Origin: Maricaulis sp.
GTDB taxonomy: Bacteria; Pseudomonadota; Alphaproteobacteria; Caulobacterales; Maricaulaceae
Length of the DNA stretch: 64,000 nt
Assembly: GCF_017642925.1 (NCBI RefSeq)
Contig: NZ_JAEPOL010000014.1
Coordinates: forward strand, 1 to 64,000
Reading direction: 5' to 3'
Part shown: positions 47,183-55,522 of the stretch, piece by piece
How positions within the stretch are numbered: position 1 is the first letter of the stretch
Layout: every line of letters starts with the position of its first letter
The notes under the pieces: model-generated
What the model was told of the DNA's origin: nothing
Databases searched by the model: none
The model's input: only the letters and a program-made list of their open reading frames with translations
Translations under genes and position numbers: made by a program

Positions 47183-47638
47183 TCAAGCGCCGCGCGCCGA
47201 GGCGGCCTGCCGCATGACGCGCTCCATACCGTCCAGAAAGGCCGACCTGTCCTTCGGTCCGAAAGGCCGGGCGCCGCTGGTCACGGTTCCGGCCTCGCGA
47301 AGGTCGCTCATCAGATTCCGCGTCGCCAGAGAGGCACCGATATTGTCGGTCGTCCAGAGCTTGCCACGCGGATCGATCCCGATGGCGCCTGCCTTGATGC
47401 AGCGGTCGGCGAGGGGGATGTCAGCCGTCACGAAGACATCGCCCGGACCGATCTGTTCGGCGATCCAGTTGTCGGCGGCGTCGAGACCTTCATTGACGAT
47501 CACCAGCCGCGCCCATTGGGAATTTGGCCGGCGCAGGCCGCCGTCGCAGACGAAGAGCATTTCGGTGCGGTGGCGTTCACCGACCCGGATGATCTCGTCC
47601 TTCACCGGACAGGCATCGGCATCGACATAAATGGTCAC
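47183..47638 (-). CDS. UPF0178 (YaiI/YqxD) family protein
   Basis: A 151-residue protein starting [15 protein letters not shown], the signature of the UPF0178 family, with [30 protein letters not shown] and [16 protein letters not shown] later. Structure resembles PIN-type nucleases (acidic residues clustered), but the activity is not established. The start is GTG at 47638, overlapping the stop of the M14 peptidase gene by 4 nt (GTGA), so the two are translationally coupled. The ORF extends upstream but reads antisense to that gene. Confidence 0.82.
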   Translation of the reverse strand: MTIYVDADACPVKDEIIRVGERHRTEMLFVCDGGLRRPNSQWARLVIVNEGLDAADNWIAEQIGPGDVFVTADIPLADRCIKAGAIGIDPRGKLWTTDNIGASLATRNLMSDLREAGTVTSGARPFGPKDRSAFLDGMERVMRQAASARGA

Positions 47639-48768
47639 CGCAGGCGATCCACCAGGGCCAGCATGGCATCGAGATTGGCGGCGCCCAGCTTGCGGCAGCG
47701 CTCCGGCGACCAGCCATGCTCGCTGTCCGGCAGGTCGGCATTGTCCTTGAACGGCATTTCCAGCGTCATCGCCAGGCAGCGGAATTCGTTCGCCAGATAG
47801 TTCGTGCAAACCGACAGGTTGGCGGTACCCGGGGCATCGACGGCATAGCCGTGCGCGGTCTGGAAGTCCGGGCTCGCCGTCTTCAGTGCCGCTTTGTAGG
47901 CGTCGAGCAATTCCTGGCCCTTCGCGTCGAAATTCGGGGCGCCTTCACCGCCGGCGATGAAGTTGTAGGGCAGGGCCTCGTCGCCATGGACGTCGAGTGC
48001 CAGGTCGATCCCGGTCTCGCGCATGCGGTTGAGCACGTGGAAGACTTCCGGCGAGTTCTCGACGCTGGCCTTGTCCCATTCGCGATTGAGATTGACGCCC
48101 TTGGCATTGGTGCGCAGGTGCCCGCGTTTACTGCCATCCGGGTTCATATTCGGAACGATGTGGAAAACAGCGCGGTCTCGCAGGACACGGGCAACCGGGT
48201 CTTCATCGTCGAGCAGGCGGCCGACAAACCCTTCCATCCACCATTCCGCCATGGTCTCGCCGGGGTGCTGGCGCGCCGTCACCCAGATCGTGCGCTTGCC
48301 GCTGCCCGGCGTGCCGACGCGCAGGAGGTCCATCGCCTGACCGTCGAGAGTCTCGCCGAGGACTTCAAGGTCGACATCGACATGGGTCTGCGCCCAGGCA
48401 ATGAGGTTCTGGTGGCGCTCCATCGAATAGGGCGCGAAATAGGCATACCAGACCGTGTCGCATTCCGGCGTGTGGTGCAGCGTCAGGACACCGTCGGCAT
48501 ACTCTGTGTCGATCCGGAACCAGGTCTCCCGGTCATAGGAGGCGCAGGCGCGATAGTCCGGCCAGCCTTCCAGATAGGCGGCGCCGCCGGCATTCTCGAT
48601 CGCCATGGAAAGCGCCGAGCCGCGCGCTCCGGTCACCCGGAAGTGGAACCATTGATAGAAATCCGACCCGTTATCCTTGCGGATTTCCAGGCGGACGCGT
48701 TGCGGATCTGCGGCATCGAGAACCTCGATATTGCCGCTGTCGAAAGCGTCGGTGATGTGAAGGCTCAT
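47635..48768 (-). CDS. M14-type cytosolic carboxypeptidase
   Basis: A 377-residue zinc carboxypeptidase without a signal peptide. The N-terminal domain ([37 protein letters not shown] region) is the type found in cytosolic carboxypeptidases, followed by the M14 core: [16 protein letters not shown] (His and Glu zinc ligands), [35 protein letters not shown], and the catalytic region [10 protein letters not shown]. This group includes enzymes that trim polyglutamate or protein C-termini, but the bacterial substrate is unknown. The ATG at 48768 is chosen over 48825. It couples to the UPF0178 gene. Confidence 0.85.
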   Translation of the reverse strand: MSLHITDAFDSGNIEVLDAADPQRVRLEIRKDNGSDFYQWFHFRVTGARGSALSMAIENAGGAAYLEGWPDYRACASYDRETWFRIDTEYADGVLTLHHTPECDTVWYAYFAPYSMERHQNLIAWAQTHVDVDLEVLGETLDGQAMDLLRVGTPGSGKRTIWVTARQHPGETMAEWWMEGFVGRLLDDEDPVARVLRDRAVFHIVPNMNPDGSKRGHLRTNAKGVNLNREWDKASVENSPEVFHVLNRMRETGIDLALDVHGDEALPYNFIAGGEGAPNFDAKGQELLDAYKAALKTASPDFQTAHGYAVDAPGTANLSVCTNYLANEFRCLAMTLEMPFKDNADLPDSEHGWSPERCRKLGAANLDAMLALVDRLR

Positions 48769-48887
48769 GGGGTCGTCTCCGGCAGCTCGCGAAAGGGTGA
48801 CTGGCTTGTGAGGGGGATAGCCCATAATGCCCGTTCGAGATACGGGGCGGCGGCATGTGCCGGTTCGCCAGGAGCCTGGAGGCCTGA

Positions 48888-49370
48888 ATGAAAACCTGGA
48901 TCTGGCGGATCGTCACGATCGGACTGCCGCTTTTCGTCTGCGCGATCTTTCTCGATTCGCTGCGCTACAAGTTCACCGACGCCGCAGAGACACAGGTGAT
49001 ATTCGGCCTGCTCGACGATTGGGCGGCCAGCTGGGGTGCCGCAGGCCTGTTCGGCCATACCGGGCTGTTCAGCCAGTACGTCATCGGTTCGGCCGAGCTC
49101 GTGGCTTCCGCGCTTTTGATCGCGGGGTTCCTGCCGGGGCTGAAACGTCTTCAGGCGCTGGGCAGCCTGCTGGGCCTTGCGATCATGACCGGCGCGGTCA
49201 ATTTCCACCTGTTCACGCCGCTGGGCATCGATCCGAACAATGATGGCGGCGGCCTGTTCGTGGCGGCCTGCCTTGTCTGGCTGTCCTGTCTTGCCTTGCT
49301 GGTGATCAACCGTCACGAGGCGGCCGGGCTGGGCCGTGATCTGTTGCGCGCGCTGCGCACCAGCCGGTAG
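48888..49370 (+). CDS. DoxX-like membrane protein
   Basis: A 160-residue membrane protein with four predicted helices (WRIVTIGLPLFVCAIFLDSL, GSAELVASALLIAGFLPGL, LQALGSLLGLAIMTGAVNFHLF, FVAACLVWLSCLALLVI), similar in layout to DoxX/SURF4-like proteins. The role is unknown. The start ATG follows GGAGG-type sequence. Its 3' end overlaps the msrQ gene by 58 nt in convergent orientation; both frames look protein-like in the overlap. Confidence 0.65.
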   Translation: MKTWIWRIVTIGLPLFVCAIFLDSLRYKFTDAAETQVIFGLLDDWAASWGAAGLFGHTGLFSQYVIGSAELVASALLIAGFLPGLKRLQALGSLLGLAIMTGAVNFHLFTPLGIDPNNDGGGLFVAACLVWLSCLALLVINRHEAAGLGRDLLRALRTSR

Positions 49371-49987
49371 CCCAGCAGCAGGGCCAGAATGCCGCCATGG
49401 ATCCACGGCATCGGCTGATTGCCCTTTTCCATGAAGCCATGGTGCAGCACGGCCAGGATCGCGATGGGATAGATCGCCCAGTGCAGTCGCTGCCAGCGCC
49501 GGGCGCCCAGCCATCGCACCATGGCATTGAACGAGGTAATGGCCAGCGGGATCAGGCCGACAAAGGCCGCCATGCCCAGCGTGATGTAGATCCGCTTTGC
49601 GATATCCTCCCAGAGGCCCGCAAACATGCCGGCAATGCTCATATTCGCCGCGATCAGGAGATCGAGCCCCAGATACGCAGCAACGTGCAGCAGGGCGTAC
49701 CAGAATGCCGCCAGCCCGATCCGCCGGCGTACCTTCATGATCGGCAGCCAGCGCGTGATATCGCGGAACGGCGTCACCGCCAGCGAGATCAGGAGGATCC
49801 GCAGCGCCGTGTCGCCGAGGAAGCGGTGGGTGGTTTCGATCGGATTGAAGCCCAGGGCGTGCGGCTGACCGTTGAGCAGCATCGCCCATTGCCAGCCGAG
49901 CCAGAGCCCGGGCAGGGCCAGCAGCCAGAAGGTGAGGGGTTTCAGCCAGTGACGGCCGAAACTGCGCAGGACCGCACGCTTGGCCAT
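49313..49987 (-). CDS. msrQ: MsrQ heme-binding membrane subunit
   Basis: A 224-residue inner-membrane cytochrome b-type protein that passes electrons to MsrP. Features: six predicted helices, THRFLGDTALRILLISLAVTPFRD with a heme-ligand His, RRRIGLAAFWYALLHVAAYLGLD, and LHWAIYPIAILAVLHHGFMEKG. It partners with the catalytic MsrP next to it. Start ATG is 49987, 3 nt downstream of the msrP stop. The 58-nt convergent overlap with the membrane-protein gene is unusual. Confidence 0.93.
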   Translation of the reverse strand: MAKRAVLRSFGRHWLKPLTFWLLALPGLWLGWQWAMLLNGQPHALGFNPIETTHRFLGDTALRILLISLAVTPFRDITRWLPIMKVRRRIGLAAFWYALLHVAAYLGLDLLIAANMSIAGMFAGLWEDIAKRIYITLGMAAFVGLIPLAITSFNAMVRWLGARRWQRLHWAIYPIAILAVLHHGFMEKGNQPMPWIHGGILALLLGYRLVRSARNRSRPSPAAS

Positions 49988-49990
49988 GGC

Positions 49991-51004
49991 TCAGTGATTC
50001 TCGATCAGGTCCATGCCGGCATAGAGATGCGCGACCTGTTCGGAATAGCCGTTGAACATCTCCGTCTCGCGGCGATTGAACAGATTGCCGCCGATCACGC
50101 GCTCGGTCTGCTGGCTCCAGCGCGGATGGGCGCGGTTCGGATTGACGTTGGAATAGAAGCCGTACTCGTTGGGCGCGGCCTTGTTCCAGGCGGTTTCCGG
50201 CTGCTGGGAGACAAAGCTGATCCGGGTGATCGACTTGATCGACTTGTAGCCATACTTCCACGGCACGACGAGCCGGACCGGGGCGCCATTCTGGTTGGGC
50301 AGGACATCGCCATAGAGACCGACCGCCAGGAAGGCGAGCTCGTTCATCGCCTCATCCATGCGCAGGCCTTCGACATAGGGCCAGTCCAGCACGGGGAAAC
50401 GCGTGCCGCGCATCTCGCGCCGGTCGAGATAGGTCTCGAAGGCGACATAGCGCGCGTCCGCGGTCGGTTCGAACTGCTGCAGCACGCTGGCCAGTGGTAC
50501 ACCGATCCAGGGGATCACCATCGACCAGGCCTCGACGCAGCGCAGCCGGTAGATCCGTTCCTCCAGAGCGCCGAAATCGACGACGTCTTCCAGGGCGAAA
50601 CGTCCCGTCCGTCCGGCATGACCGTCGACCTCGATCGACCAGGGATCGACCGACATCTCATGCGCGTGCCGGGCAGGGTCAGACTTGTCGACGCCGAACT
50701 CGTAGAAATTATTGTAGCCGGTGACGGCATCGATGGGGGTGAGCGGATCGGGGACGCTGTAGCCGGTCTCGGCGTATTGCAGCCCGCCTGAAGCCGGTGC
50801 CGGCTGACGGGCCGCGGCTGTGCTGGAAGCCGCAGTCGCGGCGCTGGTGGAGGCCTCGGTCTCGGCCCCGCCGCAACCGACAAGACCGGTCACCGCAGCG
50901 GCACCGCCAGCCGCCATGATCTGCCGCCGGTTGATGTAGAGTGCGCGCGGCGTCACGTCCGCTTCGCGCCCCTGCCAGGGTTTGGGCTTGCGATAGAAAA
51001 ACAT
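49991..51004 (-). CDS. msrP: MsrP protein-methionine-sulfoxide reductase catalytic subunit
   Basis: A 337-residue molybdoenzyme exported by Tat that repairs oxidised methionine in envelope proteins. A twin-arginine motif (NRRQIMAAGG at about 25) precedes a low-complexity Ala/Ser linker. The molybdopterin domain has the catalytic cysteine in RLRCVEAWSMVIPW (Cys156), EFGVDKSDP near 102, and VPWKYGYKSIKSI. The linker of about 30 residues between the signal and the domain is longer than usual. It is upstream of msrQ in one operon, as in E. coli. Confidence 0.95.
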   Translation of the reverse strand: MFFYRKPKPWQGREADVTPRALYINRRQIMAAGGAAAVTGLVGCGGAETEASTSAATAASSTAAARQPAPASGGLQYAETGYSVPDPLTPIDAVTGYNNFYEFGVDKSDPARHAHEMSVDPWSIEVDGHAGRTGRFALEDVVDFGALEERIYRLRCVEAWSMVIPWIGVPLASVLQQFEPTADARYVAFETYLDRREMRGTRFPVLDWPYVEGLRMDEAMNELAFLAVGLYGDVLPNQNGAPVRLVVPWKYGYKSIKSITRISFVSQQPETAWNKAAPNEYGFYSNVNPNRAHPRWSQQTERVIGGNLFNRRETEMFNGYSEQVAHLYAGMDLIENH

Positions 51005-51182
51005 GGCTTCGATCCACAGCTAGCGTTGTCGATCCTGATAATAGGGCGCAAACGCGCCGCGTCTTCCCGGTCCACGCGATCGTGATGAGGATGTCAGGCC
51101 ATCGTGCGGCCCGAATGCCGGATGGCTTGACGCCGGGACCGGCTTGAGACCAGTTGATGCAGACAGCAGATCGATCGGTGCC

Positions 51183-52727
51183 ATGCCCCGCCAGACTTCC
51201 CGCTCCGCCCTCAATGTCCGCAATGCCACCTTGCAGGACATCCCCGGTATCGTCGCGCTTTCCGGCAAGGTCTATCCCGTCATGGGGGCCTATTCGGAAA
51301 GCGAGATCCAGGGTCAGCTCATCAATTTTCCCGAAGGCCAGGTCGTCGTCGAATACGAGGGCGAGGTGGTCGGCTATGCGGCCAGTTTCATGATCGACGA
51401 GGCTGCAGCGCTGTCTCCGCACACCTGGGATGCGATCACGGGCAACGGCTATGCCTCGCGGCACAATCCGAAGGGCGACTGGCTCTACGGCATGGAAATC
51501 TGCGTTGATCCGGACCGACGGCGTCTGCGTATCGGACAACGCCTTTATGATGCCCGGCGTGAACTGGCCGAACGGCTGGAACTCAAGGGCATCGTGTTCG
51601 GCGGCCGGATGCCGCACTGGAAACGGCGGCGCAAGCAGTATTCGACGCCGAAGGCCTATCTCGCGGCCGTGATGGCCCAGGAAGTCGCCGATCCGGTGAT
51701 CCGCTTCCAGACCCGTATGGGGTTCGAGCCGATCGGTGTGCTCAAGGCCTACCTGCCGTCGGACCGGGAATCCGGCGGCTACGCCACCCACATGGTCTGG
51801 CGCAATCCCTATGCGATCGAGCAGACCAAAAGCGAAAGCGCGCCACCGGGATCGAAGGATGTCGTGCGCGTCGCGACCGTACAGTTCCAGCAGCGCCGCG
51901 TGTCGAGCTTCGAGGAATTCATCGGCAATATCGAATACTTCGTCTCGGTGACCTCGGATTATCGCTCCGATTTCGTGGTCTTCCCCGAACTCTTCACGCT
52001 GCAGCTCCTCGCCCTGGAGGAGACGCGCCTGACGCATGCCCAGTCGATCGAGCGGCTCACCGAGTACACGCCGCGCTTCGTCGAGGAGATGCGGCAGATG
52101 GCTATCAGCTACAACATCAACATCATCGGCGGCTCGCACCCGACCCGCACCGATGACGGGGACATTCAGAACGTCGCCTATGTCTTCCTGCGCGACGGGT
52201 CCGTGCACGCCCAGGAGAAGATCCACCCGACACCGTCGGAACGGCACTGGTGGAATATCAAGGGCGGCGACCAGCTCGGCACGATCCAGACCGATTGCGG
52301 TCCGGTGGGCATCCTCATCTGTTACGACAGTGAATTCCCCGAGCTTGCCCGCAAGCTGGCGGATGAGGGCGCGAAAATCTTCTTCGTACCGTTCTGCACC
52401 GATAACCGGCAGGGCTATATGCGGGTGCGCTACTGCTCCCAGGCCCGGGCCATCGAAAACCAGTGCTATGTCGTGATGTCCGGCAATGTGGGAAATCTGC
52501 CGGGTGTGGAAAACATGGACATCCAGTACGCCAAGTCTTGTATCCTGACGCCGTGCGACTTCAACTTTGCCCGCGACGGGATCGCTGAGGAATGTTCGGA
52601 AAATGTCGAGACGGTCTCGATCGCCGATCTCGATCTGACCGACCTCGACTGGGCCCGCCAGGAAGGCACGGTGCGCAATCTGCGTGATCGCCGCTTCGAC
52701 CTCTACGCCATCCGATGGAAGCGGTAG
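51183..52727 (+). CDS. GNAT acetyltransferase-carbon-nitrogen hydrolase fusion
   Basis: A 514-residue bifunctional protein. Residues about 10-210 form a GNAT acetyltransferase (VYPVMGAYSESEIQGQLI, then MEICVDPDRRRLRIGQRLYDARRELAE). Residues about 227-510 are a nitrilase-superfamily hydrolase with an intact triad: Glu269 in FPELF, Lys346 in AQEKIHPTPSE, and Cys380 in LICYDSEFPE. It acetylates an unknown amine and hydrolyses or transfers an amide. The ATG at 51183 is chosen over a TTG at 51144. It overlaps the next gene by 13 nt and is the first of a coupled operon. Confidence 0.88.
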   Translation: MPRQTSRSALNVRNATLQDIPGIVALSGKVYPVMGAYSESEIQGQLINFPEGQVVVEYEGEVVGYAASFMIDEAAALSPHTWDAITGNGYASRHNPKGDWLYGMEICVDPDRRRLRIGQRLYDARRELAERLELKGIVFGGRMPHWKRRRKQYSTPKAYLAAVMAQEVADPVIRFQTRMGFEPIGVLKAYLPSDRESGGYATHMVWRNPYAIEQTKSESAPPGSKDVVRVATVQFQQRRVSSFEEFIGNIEYFVSVTSDYRSDFVVFPELFTLQLLALEETRLTHAQSIERLTEYTPRFVEEMRQMAISYNINIIGGSHPTRTDDGDIQNVAYVFLRDGSVHAQEKIHPTPSERHWWNIKGGDQLGTIQTDCGPVGILICYDSEFPELARKLADEGAKIFFVPFCTDNRQGYMRVRYCSQARAIENQCYVVMSGNVGNLPGVENMDIQYAKSCILTPCDFNFARDGIAEECSENVETVSIADLDLTDLDWARQEGTVRNLRDRRFDLYAIRWKR

Positions 52728-53197
52728 CCGTCCGCGAAGCTGGCCGGGACGACCTCCCGGCAATCGACGCGATCGAAGCAGCCAGCTTCGACCGCGACCG
52801 TTTTCCGCGGCGCAATCTCGCCCGGATGCTCAAGGGCGGACGGACCCGCTTTTTCCTGGCGGACGAAGGTGCGGGATATCTCGCGCTGAGTTTGCGGCGC
52901 GGTGCGCGCAGCGGACGAATCTATTCCCTGGCAGTCCATCCGGGTGCGCGTGGTCGGGGAATTGCGAGTGCCCTGATCGAGGCTGCGAGAACCAAGGCGC
53001 GGTCGGAGAGACTGCGTTCGCTGCGCCTTGAGGTCCGGGAGAGCAATCTGGCTGCACGCCGGCTCTATGAGCGCGAAGGATTTTGCTTGCGCGAGCGGCG
53101 TCCGGCCTATTACGAGGACGGCGAAGCGGCCCTGCAACTCGAAGCGCTCCTTGAACCTCAGGAGCCGGCACGGACCCGGGAGACACCGATCTCGTGA
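52715..53197 (+). CDS. GNAT-family N-acetyltransferase
   Basis: A 160-residue acetyl-CoA-dependent transferase of the RimI type, with AVHPGARGRGIASALIEAAR as the acetyl-CoA loop and LRSLRLEVRESNLAARRLYEREGF at the C-terminus. Its substrate is unknown. The ATG lies inside the end of the previous gene (13-nt overlap), and its stop overlaps the next GTG by 4 nt, so it is translationally coupled on both sides. It is therefore probably part of one pathway rather than a general ribosomal-protein acetylase, though that cannot be ruled out. Confidence 0.85.
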   Translation: MEAVAVREAGRDDLPAIDAIEAASFDRDRFPRRNLARMLKGGRTRFFLADEGAGYLALSLRRGARSGRIYSLAVHPGARGRGIASALIEAARTKARSERLRSLRLEVRESNLAARRLYEREGFCLRERRPAYYEDGEAALQLEALLEPQEPARTRETPIS

Positions 53198-54684
53198 GCG
53201 ACTGGCTCATTCTCGTCGAACACGCCACCGACGTGGCGCAGCACGAAACGCCGCACAAGGTTCTGCGTGTGCGGGATTATCTGGCGAACCCGCGGCTCTT
53301 CATGTCGCGCCGTCCCAATATCATCAATCTCGCCCGGTCCTATGCCTACCAGTCCAACGGCTATTACGCGTCGCTGCTGGCCGAGGCGCGCGGCCACCGG
53401 ATCGTGCCGACGGCCCAGTCGATGGTCGAGCTGTCGCGCAAGACGCTCTACGCCCAGGCACTGCCGGAACTCGATGCGGCCCTGGCGCGTGAGACCGAAG
53501 GACGGAACATGCCGGCCGGCCCACTCCTTGTGGCCTTTGGGCGCGTGCATGAACCGGGACTGAAACGGTTCGGGCGGCTGCTGTTCGACTGGTTCCGGGT
53601 CCCCGTGCTTGAAGTTAGCCTCAATCCGGGCGGCCGGATCGAGCGGATTCGTCCGGTCCCGCCCAACACGCTGAAAGGCGAGGCGCGGGACTTTTTCCTC
53701 GAGAGCCTTGACGCCCATACGGGCCGGGCCTGGACGGCCCAGAAGGACCGGGTGCCGGCGCGCTGGTCCTTGGCCGTGCTGGCCGATCCAAAGGAAGCCC
53801 TGCCGCCCTCGAGCCCGGCCTCGCTGAAACGCCTCGCAGCGGTTGCAGCAAAAATGGGTGTCGAAGTCGCGCCCATCGGGCCGAATGACCTTTCCAGCCT
53901 CGCGGAATACGACGCGCTGTTCATCCGGGCGACGACGGCGATCGACAATTACACCTACCGCTTTGCACGGCGGGCTGAACAGGAAGGCATGCCGGTCATC
54001 GATGACACGGCTTCGATGATCCGCTGCACCAACAAGGTCTTCCTGAAAGAGCTGATGGAGCTGGGCGGTGTGCCGTGTCCACGCACTGAAGTGCTGGACG
54101 AAAACCAGTCCCTGGACGGGCTGATCGAGCGGCTGGGCAGCCCGGTCGTTCTGAAGGCACCGGATGGCTCCTTCAGCCGCTCGGTCCACAAGGTCGCCAA
54201 CGAAGCCGAGCTGAAGGAACGCGCCAAGGCGCTGTTCAAGGACACGGCCCTGATCATCGCCCAAGAATACATGCCGACCGCCTATGACTGGCGGGTCGGC
54301 GTACTGGATGGCAAACCCCTCTATGCCTGCAAGTACAAGATGGCGCGCGGCCACTGGCAGATCATCAAGCATGGCGAGGGCGGCAAGGTGACCGAAGGCG
54401 GTTCGGAGACCGTTGCCGTCGAGAATGCTCCGGCCGAGGTGATTGATGTCGCCGTAAAGGCGGCCCGCATGATCGGGCAGGGGCTTTACGGCATTGATCT
54501 CAAGCAGAACGACCGCGGCGTCTTTGTCATCGAGGTCAATGACAACCCCAATCTCGACGGAGAGGTGGAAGGCCTGGTGCTCAAGGACGCGCTCTGGCAG
54601 TCCATCATCAGCTGGTTCGCAGACCGCCTGGAGCGCCGCATCGGTGGCGTGCCGGGCCAGGCCGGGCGGGACGCGGGAGTCTGA
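53194..54684 (+). CDS. RimK-like ATP-grasp ligase with RLAN domain
   Basis: A 496-residue amide/peptide ligase. The N-terminal 190 residues are a RimK-like ATP-grasp N-terminal (RLAN) domain: HKVLRVRDYLANPRLF, PNIINLARSYAYQSNGYYASLLAEARGHRI. The C-terminal ATP-grasp domain (about 265-480) has DDTASMIRCTNKVFLKELMELGGVPCP, VVLKAPDGSFSRSVHKV, IAQEYMPTAYDWRVGVLDGKPLYACKY, and the metal-binding GIDLKQNDRGVFVIEVNDNPNL. Such enzymes join a carboxylate to an amine using ATP via an acyl-phosphate. The start is GTG at 53194 with GTGA overlap; the substrates are unknown. Confidence 0.9.
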   Translation: MSDWLILVEHATDVAQHETPHKVLRVRDYLANPRLFMSRRPNIINLARSYAYQSNGYYASLLAEARGHRIVPTAQSMVELSRKTLYAQALPELDAALARETEGRNMPAGPLLVAFGRVHEPGLKRFGRLLFDWFRVPVLEVSLNPGGRIERIRPVPPNTLKGEARDFFLESLDAHTGRAWTAQKDRVPARWSLAVLADPKEALPPSSPASLKRLAAVAAKMGVEVAPIGPNDLSSLAEYDALFIRATTAIDNYTYRFARRAEQEGMPVIDDTASMIRCTNKVFLKELMELGGVPCPRTEVLDENQSLDGLIERLGSPVVLKAPDGSFSRSVHKVANEAELKERAKALFKDTALIIAQEYMPTAYDWRVGVLDGKPLYACKYKMARGHWQIIKHGEGGKVTEGGSETVAVENAPAEVIDVAVKAARMIGQGLYGIDLKQNDRGVFVIEVNDNPNLDGEVEGLVLKDALWQSIISWFADRLERRIGGVPGQAGRDAGV

Positions 54685-54688
54685 CGCA

Positions 54689-55069
54689 ATGTCTTACGAA
54701 GGTCGCTGTCATTGCGGGCGCGTGGGCTGGACGCTGAACGCCGAGCCGCAATGGCTGACCCGCTGTAATTGCTCCTATTGCCGGCGCAGCGGGGCGCTCT
54801 GGGCCCATGCGAGCCAGGCCGAGATCAGCGTGCATGGATATCCCGCCGACAGGATCCACTACACGCACGGCGAGGCAATGCTCGCCTTCGTGTCATGCCG
54901 GCATTGCGGCTGCACGACACACTGGGAGAACCTGTCCGCGGGCTCCGATGGCCAGAAGCCGGAAGAGACGCGTATGGCTGTCAACGCCGCCATGTCGGAT
55001 CCCGACCAGATTTCGCATCTGCGAATCCGTCACTTCGACGGCGCCGACAGCTGGGACTTTCTCGATTAG
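54689..55069 (+). CDS. GFA-family zinc protein (CENP-V/GFA domain)
   Basis: A 126-residue protein with the GFA/CENP-V metal motifs CHCGRV (about 8), NCSYCRRSG (about 28) and SCRHCGC (about 73), giving the cysteines that bind zinc. The family contains a formaldehyde-activating enzyme named on glutathione, but most members have unproven activity. The ATG at 54689 is 4 nt after the ATP-grasp stop, so it is likely co-transcribed and the last gene of the operon. It may act on the product or on an aldehyde/thiol intermediate, which is speculative. Confidence 0.85.
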   Translation: MSYEGRCHCGRVGWTLNAEPQWLTRCNCSYCRRSGALWAHASQAEISVHGYPADRIHYTHGEAMLAFVSCRHCGCTTHWENLSAGSDGQKPEETRMAVNAAMSDPDQISHLRIRHFDGADSWDFLD

Positions 55070-55075
55070 CGGTGC

Positions 55076-55207
55076 TTATTGGTCCGCGGCGTCCTGGACC
55101 GCTTCACCCGCATCCTCGACGTCTTCTCCGGCGCCGTGAACGGTGTTGCAGGCGGCCAGCGAAAGCGTGGTCAGCGCAAGAAGAAGGCCGGTCACAAGGT
55201 TTTTCAT
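55076..55207 (-). CDS. Entericidin-like small lipoprotein A
   Basis: A 43-residue lipoprotein: signal peptide MKNLVTGLLLALTTLSLAAC with lipobox LAAC, then a short mature part NTVHGAGEDVEDAGEAVQDAADQ. This matches the entericidin family, tiny lipoproteins first described as a toxin/antidote pair but common as single or paired genes of unclear role in alphaproteobacteria. The inner ATG at 55207 is chosen because it begins the lipoprotein signal. It ends 6 nt from the convergent GFA gene. Confidence 0.82.
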   Translation of the reverse strand: MKNLVTGLLLALTTLSLAACNTVHGAGEDVEDAGEAVQDAADQ

Positions 55208-55318
55208 CGCAACAATCTCCATTTGCAGAACGTGTGCAGGAGATACGCATAAGTGCAGGAAAGGGTTCCACACCCCGTCCCGAAACCTTGTGAGGACCTG
55301 TTGGTTTGCCGGCAGTGC

Positions 55319-55447
55319 CTAGCTTGATGCGTCCTGGACGGCCTCGCCGGCGCGTTCGACATCCTGTCCGATACCGCGGATGGTGTTGCAGGCAGCAAGC
55401 GAGAGGGCAGTCAGGGCGATCAGGACGCCGGTAGCGAGCTTTTTCAC
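55319..55447 (-). CDS. Entericidin-like small lipoprotein B
   Basis: A 42-residue lipoprotein starting with GTG at 55447: a LATGVLIALTALSLAAC signal with lipobox, then NTIRGIGQDVERAGEAVQDASS. It is clearly paralogous to the downstream 43-aa protein (shared LATG/LVTG, LSLAACNT, AGEAVQDA). GAGGAAA lies about 9 nt before the GTG. The two genes are 111 nt apart in the same orientation, a tandem pair. It is too short for most automatic gene calls. Confidence 0.78.
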   Translation of the reverse strand: MKKLATGVLIALTALSLAACNTIRGIGQDVERAGEAVQDASS

Positions 55448-55522
55448 GGGGCGATTTCCTCTTTGGAACACAAGGGAAGACTAGCATGCACGGGCCGGTT
55501 GAAAAGCCGGATACGCGCGGTT

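Noticed and set aside
51144-51182. Upstream TTG start for the GNAT-nitrilase gene
   Set aside because: It adds 13 residues not seen to match the GNAT domain and lacks a better ribosome-binding site. The ATG at 51183 gives the natural N-terminus.
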